A program made the translations under genes and the position numbers. Below the pieces are notes generated by a model that worked only from the letters and a program-made list of their open reading frames with translations, did no database searches and had not been told where the DNA came from. From SIG607 sp045537575 (GTDB taxonomy: Bacteria; Bacillota; Clostridia; Oscillospirales; Acutalibacteraceae), in assembly GCA_045537575.1 (NCBI GenBank), contig JAZSPU010000007.1, forward strand, positions 1 through 33,186: a stretch of DNA of 33,186 nt. Reading direction: 5' to 3'. This document shows, piece after piece, positions 29,616-33,186 of the stretch (within the stretch, counting starts at the first letter, position 1; each line of letters begins with the position of its first letter).

Positions 29616-32600
29616 TTATTTACCGTAGAGTTCTACGAGCTTTTCAAGATGAGCTCTGTTTGCCTTAGCAGTTTCAGCTGCTCTTTCAAAGAGTTCTTCT
29701 GCGCGCTCGGGGAAGGAACGGGTAAGAGAAGCATAACGAGCTTCGCCAAGGAGGAATTCCTTGTAGTCGCCGGTAGCAGGTTTGCTGTCGAGACTGAAGG
29801 GATTCTTGCCTTCTGCCTTAAGAGCAGGATTGAAGCGGAACATATTCCAGTAACCGCAATCAACAGCCTTCTTCATTTCCTTCTGACAGTTAACCATACC
29901 GCCCTTAATGCTGTGCATTTCGCAAGGAGCATAGCAGATAACGAGAGAAGGACCGGGATATGCTTCAGCTTCACGGATAGCCTTTAAGGTCTGAGCCTGA
30001 TCAGCACCCATAGCTATTTGTGCAACGTAGATATAACCGTAAGACATTGCGATTTCAGCAAGGCTCTTCTTAGCGATAGCTTTACCAGCAGCAGCGAACT
30101 GAGCAACCTGACCTATCTGAGAAGCCTTGGAAGCCTGACCGCCGGTGTTGGAGTAAACTTCGGTATCGAATACCATTACGTTTACATCATTACCGCTTGC
30201 GAGTACGTGATCCAAACCACCGAAACCGATATCGTAAGCCCAACCGTCACCACCGAAGATCCATACGGACTTCTTAGCGAGGAATTCTTTGTTAGCAAGA
30301 ATTTCGGGAGCTGTGGGACAACCAGCTTCTGCAGCCTTTTCAACTTCTTTAAGAAGTGCTTCAGCAGCAGCGCCGTTGGTCTTACCGTCTTCAGCAGTAT
30401 TAAGGAAGTTTTCAGCAGCAGCCTTGAACTCATCAGAAGCCTTGTCGGAAGCAGCCATTTCCTTAACTAAAGCGATAAGTCTGTCTCTTACAGCCTTCTG
30501 ACCGAGATACATACCAAGACCGTGCTCAGCATTATCTTCGAAGAGGGAGTTAGCCCAAGCAGGACCGTGACCGTCAGCATTTACGGTGTAGGGAGATGTA
30601 GCAGCAGGACCGCCCCAGATAGAAGAACAACCTGTAGCGTTAGAGATATACATTCTGTCACCGAAGAGCTGGGTAACGAGACGAGCGTAAGCGGTTTCTG
30701 CACAACCTGCGCAAGAACCGGAGAATTCAAGTAAAGGCTTCTTGAACTGAGAAGTAATAACGTTTGCATCACTTGCAACGTCAGCCTTTTCGGTAACGTT
30801 AGCTACGCAGTAATCAAATACTTCCTGTTCTTTAAGCTGAGATTCAGTACCAACCATAGTAAGAGACTTGGTGGGACATTCGCCGATACATACGCCGCAA
30901 CCCATACAGTCAAGAGGAGATACAGCGAGAGTATAGGAGTAACCCTTATTAGTAACAGTCTTTTCTTTAACTGCTATCTTGGTGTGCTCAGGAGCAGCAG
31001 CCTTTTCTTCAGCAGAAAGTGCGAAAGGACGGATAGTAGCATGAGGACAAACATACGCACACTTGTTACAGCCTACGCAGGTTTCATTGTTCCAAGCAGG
31101 AACCATAACAGCAACACCGCGTTTTTCGAATGCGGAAGCGCCCTGCTCGAAGGTACCGTCAGCGTGGTCAATGAAAGCAGATACGGGAAGAGCGTCGCCG
31201 TCCATAAGAGCAACGGGCTTCATAACCTTTTCTACCATCTTAACGAGCTTGGAAGAATCTTCAGCAACTTTAGCAACATCAGCGTCAACAGCGTTAGCCC
31301 AATCAGCAGGTACGTCGATCTTAACGTATGCGTTAGCACCGGCATCAATAGCCTTTTCGTTCATTTCAACGATTTCTTTACCCTTCTTCATGAACTTCTG
31401 AGCCTTTTCCTTCATGTAACCGATAGCATCTTCTCTGGGAAGAACACCGGAAAGTGCGAAGAATGCAGACTGGAGAACGGTATTGGTACGTTTACCAAGG
31501 CCGATTTCAGCAGCAAGGTCAATAGCGTTAACGGTATAAAGATTAATATTGTTATTAGCAATATAGCGCTTAGCTTCAGCATTTAAGTGGTTGCCGAGTT
31601 CTTCGGGAGTCCACTGGCAGTTAATAAGGAATGTACCGCCGGGCTTAACGTCGTTAACCATCTTGTAACCCTTGATTACGTAAGAGGGGTTGTGACAAGC
31701 AACGAAGTCAGCTTTGTTGATATAGTAAGGACTCTTAATGGGCTTATCACCGAAACGAAGGTGAGAAATGGTGATACCGCCGGTCTTCTTAGAGTCGTAC
31801 TGGAAGTAAGCCTGAACATATTTGTCGGTGTGGTCACCGATAATCTTGATAGAGTCTTTGTTAGCACCAACAGTACCGTCACCGCCGAGACCCCAGAACT
31901 TGCATTCCTTGGTACCTTCAGCTGCGGTATTGGGAGCGGGTTTCTCTTCAAGAGAAAGGTAAGTAACGTCATCGTTAATACCGAGAGTAAACTGTGCCTT
32001 GGGAGCATCCTTAGCGAGTTCGTCATATACTGCGAATACGCTTGAAGGAGGAGTATCTTTAGAACCGAGACCGTAACGTCCGCCGATAACGGTATCAATC
32101 TTTCTGCCGGTAGCAGCAAGAGCAGATACAACGTCAAGATAGAGAGGTTCGCCGATAGCGCCGGGCTCTTTGGTACGGTCAAGTACAGCAATAGCCTTAG
32201 CGGTAGCAGGAATAGCCTCAACAAATTTAGCAGCGCTGAAAGGACGATAAAGTCTTACCTTGATAAGACCAACCTTTTCGCCCATAGCGGTAAGGTAATC
32301 AATAACTTCTTCTGCAACGTCACAGATAGAGCCCATTGCTACGATTACGCGTTCAGCATCGGGTGCGCCGTAGTAGTTGAAGAGCTTATAGTCGGTACCA
32401 AGCTTAGCATTAACCTTGTCCATATACTTTTCAACAACAGCGGGAAGTTCGTCATAATATTTATTACAAGCTTCTCTGTTCTGGAAGAAGATATCGCCGT
32501 TCTGGTGAGAACCGCGCATTACGGGATGCTCAGGATTAAGAGCGCGCTTACGGAATGCATCAACAGCATCCATATTGCACATTTCTTTAAGATCTTCGTA

Positions 32601-33161
32601 ATCCCAAACCTGAATCTTCTGGATTTCGTGAGAGGTACGGAAACCGTCAAAGAAGTTGATGAAAGGAACTCTGCCTTCGATAGTTGCAAGGTGAGCAACA
32701 GCGCCAAGATCCATAACTTCCTGAGTGTTGGTTTCAGCCATCATAGCGAAACCGGTCTGACGACAAGCATAAACGTCAGAATGGTCACCGAAGATGTTAA
32801 GTGCGTGAGAAGCTACACAACGTGCAGATACGTGGAATACGCAGGGAAGAAGCTCACCGGCTATCTTATACATATTCGGAATCATGAGGAGAAGACCCTG
32901 AGAAGCAGTATAGGTGGTAGTAAGAGCACCTGCTGCCAAAGAGCCGTGTACAGTACCGGAAGCACCAGCTTCAGACTGCATTTCAACTACATTTACGGTA
33001 GTGCCGAAAATGTTCTTGAGTCCCTGAGCCGACCACATATCAGTATAGTCAGCCATAGGGCTGGACGGGGTAATAGGATAAATACCTGCAACTTCTGTAA
33101 ACGCATAAGATACGTATGCAGCAGCATTGTTACCGTCCATAGTTTTAAACTTTCTTGCCAT
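29616..33161 (-). CDS. nifJ: Pyruvate:ferredoxin (flavodoxin) oxidoreductase
   Basis: This 1181-residue single-chain enzyme oxidatively decarboxylates pyruvate with CoA to acetyl-CoA and CO2, reducing ferredoxin; it is the main pyruvate route in anaerobic Clostridia. The order is a pyrimidine-binding domain (YAFTEVAGIYPITPSSPMAD near the start), CoA-binding part, a ferredoxin domain with two 4Fe-4S sites (CVGCNKCAYVCPH; CMGCGVCIGECP), and the TPP domain with GDGWAYDIGFGGLDHVLASG and NTGGQASK. Length is as expected, so the gene looks complete. AAGGGGGA precedes the ATG at 33161; the promoter is beyond the window edge. Its codon use is strongly biased, as in highly expressed genes. Confidence 0.98.
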   Translation of the reverse strand: MARKFKTMDGNNAAAYVSYAFTEVAGIYPITPSSPMADYTDMWSAQGLKNIFGTTVNVVEMQSEAGASGTVHGSLAAGALTTTYTASQGLLLMIPNMYKIAGELLPCVFHVSARCVASHALNIFGDHSDVYACRQTGFAMMAETNTQEVMDLGAVAHLATIEGRVPFINFFDGFRTSHEIQKIQVWDYEDLKEMCNMDAVDAFRKRALNPEHPVMRGSHQNGDIFFQNREACNKYYDELPAVVEKYMDKVNAKLGTDYKLFNYYGAPDAERVIVAMGSICDVAEEVIDYLTAMGEKVGLIKVRLYRPFSAAKFVEAIPATAKAIAVLDRTKEPGAIGEPLYLDVVSALAATGRKIDTVIGGRYGLGSKDTPPSSVFAVYDELAKDAPKAQFTLGINDDVTYLSLEEKPAPNTAAEGTKECKFWGLGGDGTVGANKDSIKIIGDHTDKYVQAYFQYDSKKTGGITISHLRFGDKPIKSPYYINKADFVACHNPSYVIKGYKMVNDVKPGGTFLINCQWTPEELGNHLNAEAKRYIANNNINLYTVNAIDLAAEIGLGKRTNTVLQSAFFALSGVLPREDAIGYMKEKAQKFMKKGKEIVEMNEKAIDAGANAYVKIDVPADWANAVDADVAKVAEDSSKLVKMVEKVMKPVALMDGDALPVSAFIDHADGTFEQGASAFEKRGVAVMVPAWNNETCVGCNKCAYVCPHATIRPFALSAEEKAAAPEHTKIAVKEKTVTNKGYSYTLAVSPLDCMGCGVCIGECPTKSLTMVGTESQLKEQEVFDYCVANVTEKADVASDANVITSQFKKPLLEFSGSCAGCAETAYARLVTQLFGDRMYISNATGCSSIWGGPAATSPYTVNADGHGPAWANSLFEDNAEHGLGMYLGQKAVRDRLIALVKEMAASDKASDEFKAAAENFLNTAEDGKTNGAAAEALLKEVEKAAEAGCPTAPEILANKEFLAKKSVWIFGGDGWAYDIGFGGLDHVLASGNDVNVMVFDTEVYSNTGGQASKASQIGQVAQFAAAGKAIAKKSLAEIAMSYGYIYVAQIAMGADQAQTLKAIREAEAYPGPSLVICYAPCEMHSIKGGMVNCQKEMKKAVDCGYWNMFRFNPALKAEGKNPFSLDSKPATGDYKEFLLGEARYASLTRSFPERAEELFERAAETAKANRAHLEKLVELYGK

Positions 33162-33186
33162 GGATAAAATCCCCCTTATATAATGG

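Noticed and set aside
32505..33167. Plus-strand frames opposite nifJ (for example 220 codons here, others at 30984-31586 and 31587-32045)
   Set aside because: nifJ is unmistakable on the minus strand and highly codon-biased, which leaves the opposite strand free of stops. The frames have no family features.

Overview
The window looks like a chromosomal segment of a low-GC Clostridia bacterium, probably of the Oscillospiraceae/Ruminococcaceae type. The evidence is AT-rich Gram-positive style promoters, strong Shine-Dalgarno sites, TTG starts, a nifJ-type pyruvate:ferredoxin oxidoreductase, a flavin reductase-rubredoxin fusion, a short proB without PUA domain, a CotJC/Mn-catalase-like protein and a DUF6809 gene. 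Species-level placement is inference only.

Layout. Positions 1-7190 are housekeeping: the end of a thymidylate kinase gene, a GNAT acetyltransferase, 5-formyltetrahydrofolate cyclo-ligase and a CPBP membrane protease. A previously easy-to-miss 31-residue membrane peptide lies on the minus strand, followed by mltG, a membrane-anchored hypothetical protein and the proBA proline operon. Positions 7440-8160 hold tRNA-Gly(TCC) and tRNA-Pro(TGG), with an odd stretch between them that carries broken tRNA-Pro-like fragments and short direct repeats, possibly the scar of an integrative element.

Positions 8160-16220 are an accessory defence island with no recognisable integrase. It begins with a tandem-repeat and palindrome leader and a good sigma-A promoter. 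Next come a Cro/CI-like regulator, a Vsr-like endonuclease, a cytosine-5 methyltransferase, an HpaII-family restriction enzyme and a second cytosine-5 methyltransferase, in a chain of short overlaps. Then, after only 35 bases, a PycTM-like membrane effector and two different class III nucleotide cyclases follow. This three-gene block reads as a Pycsar anti-phage module with two cyclases instead of one, and it is the most interesting system here. The island ends with small mobile-element-type genes (DUF6809, a SHOCT-like ORF), three TTGACCCCCC repeats and a dense array of DNA hairpins.

Positions 16220-33186 return to chromosomal genes: a free-standing TipAS domain protein and a rhodanese lipoprotein; Mn-catalase-like protein; TIGR04076, MmcQ/YjbR and carbon-nitrogen hydrolase genes; bioY; a flavin reductase-rubredoxin; glyA; a metallophosphoesterase; a GH127-type glycoside hydrolase; a zinc-ribbon membrane protein; a DegV protein; a protein with an RRXRR-like N-terminus; ung; and nifJ. 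Two small non-autonomous elements with terminal inverted repeats interrupt this part. One is at about 20538-20752 and is made almost entirely of hairpins. The other is at 28509-28816 and carries a truncated DUF559 nuclease gene whose ribosome binding site lies in the element's own inverted repeat. A C-terminal fossil that resembles an alpha-mannosidase sits directly upstream of, and in frame with, the carbon-nitrogen hydrolase.

Most operons are bounded by clear intrinsic terminators, several of them bidirectional between convergent genes. All assignments come from reading motifs by eye; no database search or folding program was run.
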